Source: Lentimonas sp. CC4 (GTDB taxonomy: Bacteria; Verrucomicrobiota; Verrucomicrobiia; Opitutales; Coraliomargaritaceae). From it: a stretch of DNA of 64,000 nt. Of this stretch, positions 53,827 through 62,984 are shown in pieces. Position 1 is the stretch's first letter. Each line of letters begins with the position of its first letter. A program made the translations under genes and the position numbers. The stretch covers positions 2,938,001 through 3,002,000 of the forward strand of contig NZ_CACVBO010000001.1 of the NCBI RefSeq assembly GCF_902728235.1, given 5' to 3'. The notes under the pieces were generated by a model that did not search any database, was not told the origin of the DNA, and saw only the letters and a program-made list of their open reading frames with translations.

Positions 53827-54645
53827 TCAGTCGATCTCGATCTCACTCGGATCGTAGTTCACCTTCGGATAGCTCAACTGTAGATCTTCTAGTTGTGCGA
53901 CGACGATTCGAGCCACGAGTAAGTTACGCGCCCATTTTTTGTTGGCTGGTATCACATACCAAGGAGAGTGCGGCTTACTGGTCTTTTCAAAAACGTCTTC
54001 ATGTGCGTCCTCGTATGCCTCCCATTTAGCGCGCGCGACAAGGTCGGACTGATCGAATTTCCAATTTTTAGCGGGCACATCGAGACGCTCCTGTAAGCGT
54101 TGTTTTTGTGCGTCGCGGTCGATGTGTAGGAAAAACTTTAGTATGATGGTGTCCTCGTCGACGAGTAATTGTTCGAAATCGTTGATGTGGCGATAGCGCT
54201 TCTTCCAGACCGATTCAGGTTTCAGATTATTCACACGCACCGCCAAGACATCCTCGTAGTGGCTGCGATCGAAAATCATAATTTCGCCGTTGGCGGGGGC
54301 ACATTTGTGGACACGCCAGAGATAGTCATGTGCGAGATCATGGCTGGTTGGCTTTTCGAAGCTTGATACGTGAACGCCTTGTGGGTTTACGCCGCGGAAT
54401 ACGTGTCGAATGGTGCCGTTCTTACCGCTGGTATCCATTCCTTGTAGGACGATTAAGAATTTGCGTCGGCGATCGACGTGGAAGCGTTGCTGTAAATCCG
54501 CTAGGCGTATGTTCAACTCGTTCAGCTCTTTAAGTGCCTCCTTTTTACTTTCAGGGATATCATCCCAAGGCGATGCATCGATTTCGGAGAGCTTGTTGTT
54601 TTGTCCGTTTTGGATTCGGTAGTGTTTGTAGGCTGTTAAACTCAT
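53827..54645 (-). CDS. ppk2: Polyphosphate kinase 2 family protein
   Basis: A 272-residue PPK2-family enzyme that transfers phosphate between polyphosphate and nucleotides. The Walker A GMDTSGKNGTI (Lys75), Walker B IMIFDRSHYEDVL (Asp126), and the lid Arg-rich segment KQRLQERLDVPAKNWKFDQSD are visible. Length (272) fits the single-domain PPK2 (class I or III) group. Cytosolic. It lies 65 bases upstream of (after, in transcription order) nothing related; the SNc nuclease gene starts upstream on the same strand and ends 8 bases before this start, so co-transcription is likely. Confidence 0.95.
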   Translation of the reverse strand: MSLTAYKHYRIQNGQNNKLSEIDASPWDDIPESKKEALKELNELNIRLADLQQRFHVDRRRKFLIVLQGMDTSGKNGTIRHVFRGVNPQGVHVSSFEKPTSHDLAHDYLWRVHKCAPANGEIMIFDRSHYEDVLAVRVNNLKPESVWKKRYRHINDFEQLLVDEDTIILKFFLHIDRDAQKQRLQERLDVPAKNWKFDQSDLVARAKWEAYEDAHEDVFEKTSKPHSPWYVIPANKKWARNLLVARIVVAQLEDLQLSYPKVNYDPSEIEID

Positions 54646-54653
54646 AGGGTCAG

Positions 54654-55826
54654 TTATTTACGGCTATAGACTAGCACGGTGTTAGCATTATGTTGAAATA
54701 GAAGGCCTGTGAATGAGCGCCCCGGTTCTTGATAGTATTGTATAAAAGAGTCGTAGAATTCGTCAGGAATCAAGGCTGGTATTTGCCCGCCCGCCTCATT
54801 TTGATTGGCAGTGTCCAACAGAACCGCTCGAAAACTATCTGGAGCACTCAAATCAGACTGTGCAACGGAGGCAACAATCACGGTCGCATCTTTGTTCAAA
54901 TAACTGTCAATGTCGGCCAAATAAAATGCAGCGGTTTGCGGAGGTGGGGGCGGTTCATCGGTCAGCACTTGGTTGCGGAAGGCATCAATCTTGTTCAGTG
55001 TAATACCTGATATTTTTGCCAAATCATCGACTGCCGCGATCGGGCGCGCTGCGATGATCGAGGCAGCAAGGGCTGGGCCAATTCCTGGCAAGGATTCGAG
55101 TTGCTCGGCACTTGCGGTATTCAGTATAAGTTTGCCAGTGCGGCTCGCTGTGCTGACGACCACCGCTTTAGTCGAGGACGGCGTTGCGGCGGCGTCACGG
55201 TTTTCGATGTCGGCAGTGAGCGCGTTGAGACCAGCGAGTTGGAGTGAATCGGGTGAGTCGCTCCAAATCCCAGTCCGAGTGCGTTGAGCGTTGCGCTCGT
55301 GCTGCTTTAGCTTGCTTAAGTGTGTGCGTGGCATCACGCCGTCTGGCCAGCGGCCTTTGGTCGGCATGCCATAAATACGTGCGAGGCCGTTGCGAACTAA
55401 AGCTTCAGAGAGCATCTCGCCGGACTTGCTGCGAACGAGTCCGAAGAAGCGTTTCTGCTTACCGCCGCGTGCGTCTGCCCATTGGGTGATGACCGTGAAT
55501 TCACCACGTAGGAATTTGTGCGTGTAGGCCTTGGCGAGTTGTCCCGCTTTGATGACGTCTGGCGCTGGGATTGAGAAATAACGAGCTTGGTCGCGCACTC
55601 GATCCATGTAGGCCTCATTGGTTTCGAGGCAATCGACGAAATAGAGACGAATGATGAAGGTCTGGTCCTCGTGTTTTACTTTAAAGCTATCACCGTCATT
55701 ATTGGGGTCGCTGACAAGGCGGCAGTCTTCCAGCACTTCCCATACGCCAGTGTTGGTTTCAGCCCAAGAAGTCGCAGAAAGCAGTAAGCTACACAAACTA
55801 ATCAGAGCAGACAGGCAGATACGCAT
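54654..55826 (-). CDS. Secreted thermonuclease-like (SNc) plus helix-hairpin-helix protein
   Basis: A 390-residue exported protein. Signal peptide about 1-22 (MRICLSALISLCSLLLSATS, ending WAE). Residues 30-170 resemble the staphylococcal nuclease fold: DGDSFKVKHEDQTFIIRLYF, DCLETNEAY, and GLARIYG near the end. Residues about 208-270 hold a ComEA-like helix-hairpin-helix: LNTASAEQLESLPGIGPALA and DLAKISGITLNKIDAF. The rest is unassigned and ends without a membrane anchor. DNA binding by the HhH and cleavage by the SNc domain would suit extracellular DNA use or uptake; this is inferred. Start ATG at 55826. Confidence 0.8.
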   Translation of the reverse strand: MRICLSALISLCSLLLSATSWAETNTGVWEVLEDCRLVSDPNNDGDSFKVKHEDQTFIIRLYFVDCLETNEAYMDRVRDQARYFSIPAPDVIKAGQLAKAYTHKFLRGEFTVITQWADARGGKQKRFFGLVRSKSGEMLSEALVRNGLARIYGMPTKGRWPDGVMPRTHLSKLKQHERNAQRTRTGIWSDSPDSLQLAGLNALTADIENRDAAATPSSTKAVVVSTASRTGKLILNTASAEQLESLPGIGPALAASIIAARPIAAVDDLAKISGITLNKIDAFRNQVLTDEPPPPPQTAAFYLADIDSYLNKDATVIVASVAQSDLSAPDSFRAVLLDTANQNEAGGQIPALIPDEFYDSFIQYYQEPGRSFTGLLFQHNANTVLVYSRK

Positions 55827-55920
55827 GGCCTTATTTCTACTATGAATATTGACGGTGGCAAGTGTTGGAATGCGCTGAATTTGATTTCTCCTGAAGCTTG
55901 CGCATCTCATCGCCTTCGAT

Positions 55921-56616
55921 TTGCTTTTGTATCTAGTGCCTAATCTGACTTTAACGAATGAATTACTAATAGCCCTGCAAGGAATCGTCCCTGCGGAGAT
56001 TGTTTCGGCGGTCGATGTTGTCATGAATGAGGCCGAGCCCTTTGAATATAACGAAGAGGGTCAGCATCTGGGCAATGCAGTGGTTGCGCGACGCAATGAG
56101 TTTATCGCTGGGCGACGTTGTGCGCGAGCCGCGCTTTCTGGGATCGGCGAAGCGCCGTGTGCCTTGCCGCCTGATGCAGATGGCATTCCAGCATGGCCGA
56201 AGACTGCCGTTGGTTCGATCTCGCATTCTCGTGGCCTCTGTTGTGCCGCGGCAGCGACAGCGGAGTCGATGATCTGTGTGGGGCTGGATCTGGAAAAGAC
56301 GACACGGCTAAGTCCACGTGCGATGGCGCGGGTCGTGCATCCTCTAGAAGCCAGCTTTGTTGACGGCGATCAAGCGAAGGGAAGCCTACTCTTTAGTGTG
56401 AAGGAAGCATTTTTTAAGGCACAATTCCCAGAGTGGGGAGCACAGCCGAACTTCAAAGACCTGGCACTTGCGATCGACAGCGAGTCTGAGCAAATGTCGG
56501 TTCTGGAGATTGCTCCGCAGTTGCCAGAAGCCTTACGTGATGCGGCCATGCGTATGCAGTTTCGCTACCGTTTTTTCGGCGACTATGTTGTTACGCTGTG
56601 TTGGTTGGGACGCTAG
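55921..56616 (+). CDS. 4'-phosphopantetheinyl transferase (EntD/Sfp-like)
   Basis: A 231-residue enzyme that loads the 4'-phosphopantetheine arm onto acyl or peptidyl carrier proteins. Motifs: FIAGRRCARAAL, AVGSISHSRGLCC, CVGLDLEKT (GxDxE magnesium motif) and FSVKEAFFKAQFP (the E-x-x-x-K motif). It resembles the EntD branch. No ATG start is seen; the frame begins with TTG (55921), with an in-frame GTG at 55936 that may be the true start. No carrier protein or NRPS gene is close, so it may serve a general carrier protein. Confidence 0.85.
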   Translation: MLLYLVPNLTLTNELLIALQGIVPAEIVSAVDVVMNEAEPFEYNEEGQHLGNAVVARRNEFIAGRRCARAALSGIGEAPCALPPDADGIPAWPKTAVGSISHSRGLCCAAAATAESMICVGLDLEKTTRLSPRAMARVVHPLEASFVDGDQAKGSLLFSVKEAFFKAQFPEWGAQPNFKDLALAIDSESEQMSVLEIAPQLPEALRDAAMRMQFRYRFFGDYVVTLCWLGR

Positions 56617-56676
56617 AAAGAGGACTGACTCGTAGTCTCAGTTGAAGTCAGTGGATTACTTAGACCCTGTCGTATC

Positions 56677-56706
56677 GATTCGGATTACGATATAGATTCT
56701 GATTAG
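56677..56706. repeat. Hexanucleotide-periodic tract
   Basis: Five 6-bp units GATTCG, GATTAC, GATATA, GATTCT, GATTAG, downstream of the phosphopantetheinyl transferase gene. Same unit type as the right tract at 42860. Confidence 0.85.
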
Positions 56707-56798
56707 GGGGATTTTAAAGTTGTAGGATGTGCCTATCGTAGAGGGCGCGTTTAGCTAATCCTAATTCACACGGCCTTTACTGTGCAAAGAACCGCGTC

Positions 56799-57128
56799 CT
56801 ACACCTCGTCGCGCAACCAAGGGAGTTGCTTTAAGCCTTCAATGTCGCCGCGTGCCAGTTCCTTCCACAGGTGCAAGGCTTTGTCGCGTTTGATACCAGT
56901 CATGTAGCGGGGTTGGTCATCATCGTCATCAAAATTCTCGTATGTTACGACTCCATTGGGATACAGCGTAAGCGACCATCCACTGACATCATGCACGAGC
57001 GCTAGGTCAGGGTGGTCTGCTTCGTCAAAGTCAGGCATGTCGAGTTGCTGGATCAGCTCCTCCATACGTTCATCATCCGGATTTAGCTCCGAAATGCCAT
57101 CCATATCAGTGGTGTGATAGAGATCCAT
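56799..57128 (-). CDS. Small acidic protein, hypothetical
   Basis: A 109-residue soluble acidic protein with a DDDDDQPRY patch and alternating beta/helix pattern (LALVHDVSGWSLTLYPNGVV, then YMTGIKRDKALHLWKELARG). No domain recognised. The start ATG lies 9 bases after the stop of argA on the same strand, so it is probably translated from the argA transcript. Distant similarity to small immunity-type proteins cannot be shown. Confidence 0.65.
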   Translation of the reverse strand: MDLYHTTDMDGISELNPDDERMEELIQQLDMPDFDEADHPDLALVHDVSGWSLTLYPNGVVTYENFDDDDDQPRYMTGIKRDKALHLWKELARGDIEGLKQLPWLRDEV

Positions 57129-57137
57129 CTGGGCTAC

Positions 57138-58445
57138 CTATAAGTCTTTGTAGAGCACTTTGGAGTTTCGTCCATTTGCCAGATAGTTCGTTTTACGCGC
57201 CTCAGGCAGATCATCAGAGCTGCCTTCTTGGAACTCGCAAAGCTTGGTGAAAAAGTGAGTCGCCTGTGTGGTCATTGCGATCACACGCTTTGCACCACGC
57301 TGCTTTGCGTCGACTTCTGCATATTCTACCATGCGCCGACCGACACCTTTATTTTGATAAAATGGTTGCACATATACGCTCCCGATTTCGATCACAGCGC
57401 CGTCGTCGTAACCCTGCAAATGCACGCAAGCGACGATGCTGCCATCAATTTCGTAAACTAGAAAGTCGTCAATTGCATCTTCGATTTCTGTTTGCGAACG
57501 GTCACGCAATGTTTCCGAGCGCACACCGTTGCGAGTGATGTTATAGATCGAATAAGCATCTGCCTTCACTGCGCGGCGTATCGATTGGTATTCGTTACTG
57601 TATACCATCGTGCCGATGCCGACTTTATCGAAGATTTCATTGAGCAGTGCACCAAATAGGCGCCCATCGAGAATGTGTGCACGTGGCACGCCAGACTCGA
57701 TCGCTTTGACGGCATAGTGCGCTTTGCTTAGTAAGCGTTCTGCAATCGTGGCTGCTTCGGTATTTAAAAGTTCAGCCAGTTCTGCGACTGGAAGATTCGT
57801 CAGCGGTTCACCATCGATCCGTAGCCCATCTTGTGTGGTGAGGTAAATCAACTTAGATGCGTCGAGTTGTGCTGCGAGTTCGGCTGCAAGCAGGTCGGAG
57901 TTGATCCTTAAAGACGCGCCTTCGCGACTAAATGCAATCGGCGTAATGATGGGGATCGTATTCGCTTCCAATAGACTGTTCAGTAGGGCGATATCGAGTT
58001 TGTCGACGCGCCCGCTGAGGAGTTGGTCTTCACCCTTGACGATGCCAAATTCTTTACTGCGCACAGCATTACTGGATGCGCAACGTAGGCCATTACGTGT
58101 CAGGCCTTGCATCACACTTAAGCTCACCAGTGCAGAGGCTTTGGTCGCTAACTCGAGCGTCTGTTCGTCGGTCTTACCTTCACCGTGTGCGTTGGTGATC
58201 TCAATTCCTCGTGTGTCTGCAAGTGTGTTCAGCTGCTGTCCGATGCCGTGCACGAGCACCACTTTGATATTTAGTGAGCGGAGCACTGCGATATCCAATA
58301 GCACATTCTGAAAATTCTCATGCGCGACGAGACTGCCATCCAACGCAATGACAAACACGTGATCACGAAACATAGGGACATATTTCAAAATGCCTCGAAG
58401 GTCTGTTGGTTTGATGGTGCTTTCGCCTATGGTCTGAGTGGTCAT
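57138..58445 (-). CDS. argA: N-acetylglutamate synthase
   Basis: A 435-residue ArgA: N-terminal amino-acid-kinase domain (about 20-285; KVVLVHGIGQQLNTLAD, ASSNAVRSKEFGIVKGED, INSDLLAAELAAQL) and C-terminal GNAT acetyltransferase domain (about 300-435; GYDDGAVIEIGSVYVQPFYQ, NKGVGRRMVEYAEVDAKQRG with the acetyl-CoA binding R-x-x-G-x-G/A-like turn). It makes N-acetylglutamate, the first step of arginine biosynthesis. No other arg genes are in the window. Length is normal. Confidence 0.95.
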   Translation of the reverse strand: MTTQTIGESTIKPTDLRGILKYVPMFRDHVFVIALDGSLVAHENFQNVLLDIAVLRSLNIKVVLVHGIGQQLNTLADTRGIEITNAHGEGKTDEQTLELATKASALVSLSVMQGLTRNGLRCASSNAVRSKEFGIVKGEDQLLSGRVDKLDIALLNSLLEANTIPIITPIAFSREGASLRINSDLLAAELAAQLDASKLIYLTTQDGLRIDGEPLTNLPVAELAELLNTEAATIAERLLSKAHYAVKAIESGVPRAHILDGRLFGALLNEIFDKVGIGTMVYSNEYQSIRRAVKADAYSIYNITRNGVRSETLRDRSQTEIEDAIDDFLVYEIDGSIVACVHLQGYDDGAVIEIGSVYVQPFYQNKGVGRRMVEYAEVDAKQRGAKRVIAMTTQATHFFTKLCEFQEGSSDDLPEARKTNYLANGRNSKVLYKDL

Positions 58446-58581
58446 TAAAGTGCGGATTACGTGAATTAACCGGAATTATCAAGGATTCATGCCTGAAATG
58501 GAATGCTATAATTGTCTATTGTTTTCTCTGCAGTAAGCGAGGCTTGCCAGTCTAGCTTACCGTGCGTCAATCTACTTAAGA

Positions 58582-59514
58582 ATGCCAACTGATCCTCTAT
58601 CCACGATACCCGAAGCGTTTGTTGAGCCCGTCGAGAGCTTTCTGGCTTGGCTGGAATTGGAGCGTGGGCTCTCAACGAACACGATTTCGGCGTATGCGCG
58701 CGACTTGGCGCAATATACACACTTTTTGCTGCAACAAGGTGTCGCTGACTGGGGCGCAGTCAATGAAGGCGCAGTGAGCGCTTGGACTGTGCATTTGAGC
58801 GAAGCTCAATACGCACGCAGTAGTCAGGCGCGCAAGTTGTCTGCAATCCGAATGCTGGCACGTCACCTCGTGCGTGAAGGCGTTCGCAAAGATGACTTTA
58901 CCGAGTTAGTTTCAGCACCGAAGCTATCGCGCAAGCTGCCCGAAGTGCTCACGCACGATGAGTTGAAGCGCCTGTTAGAAGCGCCACCAGCGTCTACGCC
59001 GCACGGTTTGCGTGACCGCGCCATTCTGGAGCTATTCTATAGTAGCGGCCTACGCGTCTCGGAGCTTTGCGGCATTTTACTACAAGCGATCAACCTCGAC
59101 GACGGTTATGTGCGTGTTTTCGGCAAAGGATCCAAAGAGCGTATTGCCCCCATTGGCAGTGCTGCAGTCACTGCGGTGCGTGATTATTTGGCAGGGGCGC
59201 GGCCACATTTTGTGAAGGCGAAGACGGGGAGCGAGCTCTTCCTCAGTCAGCAGGGCAAAGCCATCTCACGTAAGATGGTGTGGGTAATGATTAAGCAATG
59301 TGCAGCCAAGGCCGGTATCAAGAAACCGATCAAACCGCACTTATTACGCCACTCCTTTGCCACCCATTTGCTTGAAGGCGGAGCCGATCTCCGGGCTATC
59401 CAAGAAATGCTGGGACACTCAGATATCTCGACTACGCAGATTTACACCTCGGTTCAATCCGCTCGCTTAGCGGATGAGCACGCACTCTATCATCCTCGAT
59501 CTAAAGACGGGTGA
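58582..59514 (+). CDS. xerD: Tyrosine recombinase XerC/XerD
   Basis: A 310-residue site-specific recombinase. N-terminal SAM-like core-binding domain (about 15-105) and catalytic domain with residues Arg158 (SSGLRVSEL), Lys182 (GKGSKE), His253 and Arg256 (KPHLLRHSFATHLL), His279 (LGHSDIST) and Tyr288 (TQIYTSV). This is the full R-K-H-R-H-Y set. Length and layout are those of the chromosome dimer-resolution recombinases; XerC versus XerD cannot be decided. The frame is not near an integrated element, so it is probably the housekeeping enzyme. Confidence 0.93.
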   Translation: MPTDPLSTIPEAFVEPVESFLAWLELERGLSTNTISAYARDLAQYTHFLLQQGVADWGAVNEGAVSAWTVHLSEAQYARSSQARKLSAIRMLARHLVREGVRKDDFTELVSAPKLSRKLPEVLTHDELKRLLEAPPASTPHGLRDRAILELFYSSGLRVSELCGILLQAINLDDGYVRVFGKGSKERIAPIGSAAVTAVRDYLAGARPHFVKAKTGSELFLSQQGKAISRKMVWVMIKQCAAKAGIKKPIKPHLLRHSFATHLLEGGADLRAIQEMLGHSDISTTQIYTSVQSARLADEHALYHPRSKDG

Positions 59515-59524
59515 AGGAGAGCAC

Positions 59525-59896
59525 TTATTGTGTCTTACGAATCAGCACAAGCTGGGCTTCTAGCCAGACTTGCATGGTGCGCTGATCGCCATTGGGCTCA
59601 ATAATATGGTAAGGTTTGCCAGACCATGAGCTTTTACTGGCAAGGCGTGTAATGAAGTGCTCGGTGGTGTCGGCGTATTTACCTCCACGTTTGAGCTTTA
59701 GACGCATGTGATCGGCACCTTCCTGGGCGGTGTAAGTTTTACCATTGCGCTCAAAGGTGCATCCGCTCTGCTCAACCGCTTCAATGAGCTGCTGAATCTC
59801 TTGAGCCGCAGCCGCACTCGGCTTGGCGGCGTTGAGCCAGTTCCCGAGGCTCAGAGAGAGAAGGACGATGGCGAGGAGTGTTTTAAATCGATTCAT
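59525..59896 (-). CDS. DUF5329 family exported protein
   Basis: A 123-residue protein with signal peptide (MNRFKTLLAIVLLSLSLGNW, ending AAKPS). The mature part has EIQQLIEAVEQSGCTFERNG, AQEGADHMRLKLKRGGKY and FITRLASKSSWSGKPYHI, matching DUF5329. Periplasmic; function unknown. Its start overlaps the end of the endonuclease/phosphatase gene upstream by 14 bases, so the two are translationally coupled. Confidence 0.85.
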   Translation of the reverse strand: MNRFKTLLAIVLLSLSLGNWLNAAKPSAAAAQEIQQLIEAVEQSGCTFERNGKTYTAQEGADHMRLKLKRGGKYADTTEHFITRLASKSSWSGKPYHIIEPNGDQRTMQVWLEAQLVLIRKTQ

Positions 59897-60749
59897 TGGT
59901 AGAAAGTGCGAGTGTTACGATTAGCGGGTTGTGATCAGAGGTATCGACTTCAACCACGCGGGATTGTTTCACTTCAAGGCCACGGGTGAAGATATAGTCG
60001 ACGGGATGACCCATTTTATGACTGCGGTGATCTGGCTCGAAACCAACCTCCGTGAGGTTGAATTTTGAGGTAAACGGCAGCAGCACGTCTTTGCGCGCCT
60101 GCCTCCATGTATTCAGATCACCAGAAAAGACGATCGGGCCACTATGTGCTTCTAAAATACGGCCGACCTCGTCGAGTTGCTTGGTGAATGCTTTGGTGCC
60201 GAAGGTGAAGTTGATCGCATGCATATTGACCAGCAGCAGCGAGTTGCCGTCCTGCCCTAGTGGAAATTGCACGATGCTTGTTTTTTTAGGGGAACGCAAC
60301 CAAGGCTCTGTCGCTTCAAGCGAACAAAAAAAGCTCGGTGGCACACGGCTGACGGTCATGACGCCACTGCTGTGCTTATTGGTTTCGTAACCGGGAGCAA
60401 ACGACCAAAATAGGGGTTTTTCTCGTGGTTGCTTCATTTCTTCGACGAAGATCGCCTCCTGTAGCAACACAAGCTGTGTATTCGCCGCCATTGCCTTGAG
60501 TTCCTGCTTCCAACCTGGATTGCTGCCTTTCTCGATATTCCAGCAAATTAGCTCGAATTCGTCCTTCAACTCATGGTGAGAGGGCGCTGTCACGGTCTGG
60601 AGGCTCATGCTGCGAATGCACTCCTCTACAGAAAAGAAGATCGGCGCATCATGGTTCGACAGCCGATCTGGGGCACCATGCAGTGCGACAACGGCAAGCA
60701 GGCACGCGATGGTGAGTCGAATTACATTGAATGGCTGGTGAAAGTGCAT
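59883..60749 (-). CDS. Endonuclease/exonuclease/phosphatase (EEP) family protein, exported
   Basis: A 288-residue exported protein with a signal peptide (about 1-25). The EEP pattern is present in order: CWNIEKGSNPGW (N-E metal site), LLQEAIFVEE (Glu), VNMHAINF (His), FSGDLNTWRQAR (D-x-N) and YIFTRGLEV/VDTSDHNPLI (SDHNP near the C-terminal end with catalytic Asp and His). Candidate activities are DNase or a lipid/inositol phosphatase; not decided. Its stop overlaps the DUF5329 start. Confidence 0.88.
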   Translation of the reverse strand: MHFHQPFNVIRLTIACLLAVVALHGAPDRLSNHDAPIFFSVEECIRSMSLQTVTAPSHHELKDEFELICWNIEKGSNPGWKQELKAMAANTQLVLLQEAIFVEEMKQPREKPLFWSFAPGYETNKHSSGVMTVSRVPPSFFCSLEATEPWLRSPKKTSIVQFPLGQDGNSLLLVNMHAINFTFGTKAFTKQLDEVGRILEAHSGPIVFSGDLNTWRQARKDVLLPFTSKFNLTEVGFEPDHRSHKMGHPVDYIFTRGLEVKQSRVVEVDTSDHNPLIVTLALSTNESI

Positions 60750-61549
60750 GTGAGGGGCGATTATTTAGCGCCAGAAACCTACGACGCAACCTTGCACTGA
60801 CCTTTATATCGCGGGAAAGTTCCATGCCAATCGCATTTGTTGACACATAAGATCAGCTAGTTGATGACACCGTTTTTTAGGTTCATCGTCGATGGCGGGG
60901 AGCGGACTCGCGGGGCAGTGAATTACTGAGGCGGAACGAAGCTCAATTGCGTTGTGGCACGGGCATCTCGGAGAGAGCCTGTTTTACGTGGTCGAAGCCA
61001 TGCTTGCCTGTCATTCGACCAGCACATGGTTATAAAAAAGCAGGCGACGCATGCACCACCATTTTTAATCAGATATTCCCTAGTGCGCTGTGTGCACCAA
61101 TAGCCATCCCGCGAATCGACGATAATACCGATTTTTATCCCACACATCTTCGGTCCACTCGCAGCTTAAGGTATTGGCAGTTGTTACTACTCATTCAGCC
61201 TGTGAGGTGTGGAACTTGATTCAAGGCTACGCCCAGCGTGACGTGGTCGTGCGTTACAAAGCCGGCTGCGAGAGGGTGGCGTCGCAAGTTGTTGCGATGC
61301 TTGACGAAGACTTCGGCTTATCCCAAGTGACGGTTTCTCCTTTAACAGTGTTAGTGGTGTCGTCATTGATTTTACTATTCCGCGATCGAACCGCTATGCG
61401 TAAGTTAGTGCTGCAGTAAACTAAGCCTCGGCCCCGAATCCGTAAAAAAAAGAAAAGCACAGACCTCGGGTAAACGCACGATTGGTAGATTTAATAAGTC
61501 TTGTATACTAGGGACACATAATTAGCTGTGCCCACAAATATCATACCTC
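60750..61549. other. 800-bp spacer, no supported gene
   Basis: Short frames occur on both strands (for example + 61174-61419), but none has a plausible start region, signal or motif. A minus-strand stretch near 61080-61147 begins KIGIIVDSRDGYW, faintly like the start of a LacI/XylR ligand domain, but breaks off. I therefore call none of it. The leader of the Gfo/Idh/MocA gene occupies the last part. Confidence 0.5.
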
Positions 61550-62839
61550 ATGAAACTACACAATAAATCACCCCGTCGTTCCTTCCTTAAAAAATCTGCC
61601 ATTGCTGCGGGTGCGATACTCGGAGCTCCGATGATTCTCCGAGCTGAAACGTTGGGAAATGGCTCAAAAGCCGCCGCCAGTTCGCGAATGGGTATCGGTT
61701 TCATCGGCACTGGTCTCATTGCCCAAGGGCATTTAAGATCCTTCTCCGCAATGAAGGAGTTACAGGCAGTCGCTGCATGTGATGTTCGCCAGTCCAAGGT
61801 GGATGCGGCGCTCAAGACCTTATCCAATAAGGGCGCGAGCTCCGTCCTTGGCACCAACAACTACGAGGAGGTCTTACAGAACCCTGACGTAGATGTGGTG
61901 TGTATTGCCACGCCCGATCATTGGCACGCGGCAATCGCGATTGAAGCGATGAAAGCGGGTAAGGATGTCTACGTGGAGAAACCGATGACTCTGACTCTCG
62001 AAGAAGGCAAAGCGGTGCTCGCTGCGGAGCAGAAGTATGGTCGCATTCTGCAAGTCGGCTCTCAGCAACGCTCGTCGGCTCACTTCCGTATCGCAGCGAA
62101 CTTGGTAAGGAATGGGCTGATTGGTGAAGTCAAAGAGATTTACGTAAGACTCGGAAGAATACCTCAACCGCCTGAAAACCCTCAAGTAAAGCCCGTTCCG
62201 GAGGGGTTCGATTATGAACGCTGGCTCGGCCCGACACCTTTCTATGAATACACCGATGAACGCGTTGAATCGGCTTACGGTGGTGGTTGGCGCTGTTACT
62301 GGGACTATGGCAATCGCAAGTTCGGTGACTGGGGTGCGCACCACTTCGACATCGTTCAATGGGCGCTTGGTCGTGATGATACTGGCCCTGTCGAGTTTAT
62401 CCCCATGGGATACAACGGTGCTAAGCACCATCACTATCGTTATGCCGATGGCATTACGGTATGGCGCGATAAGGCGCCGAATCATGGGCACATGATTCGC
62501 TTCATCGGAACAGAGGGGGAAGTCCATGTCAGTCGCGGCAAGATTGCCACACTGCCGAAGGAACTCGTCCGCTACCGCGTTACCGATGACGATATTAAAC
62601 TCTACGAGTCAAAGAATCACCGTCAGAACTTTATCGATTGCGTGAAGTCCCGTGAGCCGACGATTTGTCCGGCCTCTGTGGGGCACCGTTCCGGTAGTAT
62701 CTGTCAGCTCGCTGTGATCGCCGAACGTCTTGTTCGTCCGATTAAATGGGATCCTGTAGCACAGCAGATTCTTGGCGATCCAGAAGCCCAATCGATGCAG
62801 ACTCGCCCACGTCGCAAGGGCTATGAACTACCGAGCTAA
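61550..62839 (+). CDS. Gfo/Idh/MocA family oxidoreductase, Tat-exported (third)
   Basis: A 429-residue exported sugar oxidoreductase. SPRRSFLKKSAIAAGAILG is a twin-arginine signal; MGIGFIGTGLIAQGHL is the Rossmann glycine motif; CIATPDHWHAAIAIEAMKAG and VYVEKPMTLTLEEGKA carry the EKP lysine; GDWGAHHFDIVQWALG has the conserved H-H-D. It shows the subgroup features of the Gfo/Idh genes at 31788 and 34828, but diverges strongly in sequence. It precedes the GH95 gene by 145 bases on the same strand, which suggests they serve the same glycan. Confidence 0.93.
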   Translation: MKLHNKSPRRSFLKKSAIAAGAILGAPMILRAETLGNGSKAAASSRMGIGFIGTGLIAQGHLRSFSAMKELQAVAACDVRQSKVDAALKTLSNKGASSVLGTNNYEEVLQNPDVDVVCIATPDHWHAAIAIEAMKAGKDVYVEKPMTLTLEEGKAVLAAEQKYGRILQVGSQQRSSAHFRIAANLVRNGLIGEVKEIYVRLGRIPQPPENPQVKPVPEGFDYERWLGPTPFYEYTDERVESAYGGGWRCYWDYGNRKFGDWGAHHFDIVQWALGRDDTGPVEFIPMGYNGAKHHHYRYADGITVWRDKAPNHGHMIRFIGTEGEVHVSRGKIATLPKELVRYRVTDDDIKLYESKNHRQNFIDCVKSREPTICPASVGHRSGSICQLAVIAERLVRPIKWDPVAQQILGDPEAQSMQTRPRRKGYELPS

Positions 62840-62984
62840 GGTTCGGAGCCAGGTGGCCGTCGTTTGAAGCTGAAATGTATCACTCCGTTTCAGTGCAATA
62901 ACTGAATGTTGATCACAGATTATGTGATCAAGAAATCCCCTCTGGTCACGCTCACTGTTAGCGCGACTATATATTATTACCATT

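Noticed and set aside
61080-61147. Minus-strand KIGIIVDSRDGYW segment resembling a LacI/XylR ligand domain
   Set aside because: The similarity covers only about 25 residues, no helix-turn-helix or later motifs could be found in any frame, and in-frame stops occur just upstream.
61174-61419. 81-codon plus-strand frame in the 60750-61549 spacer
   Set aside because: No ribosome binding site, no recognisable motif, and composition not like neighbouring genes; treated as a chance frame.
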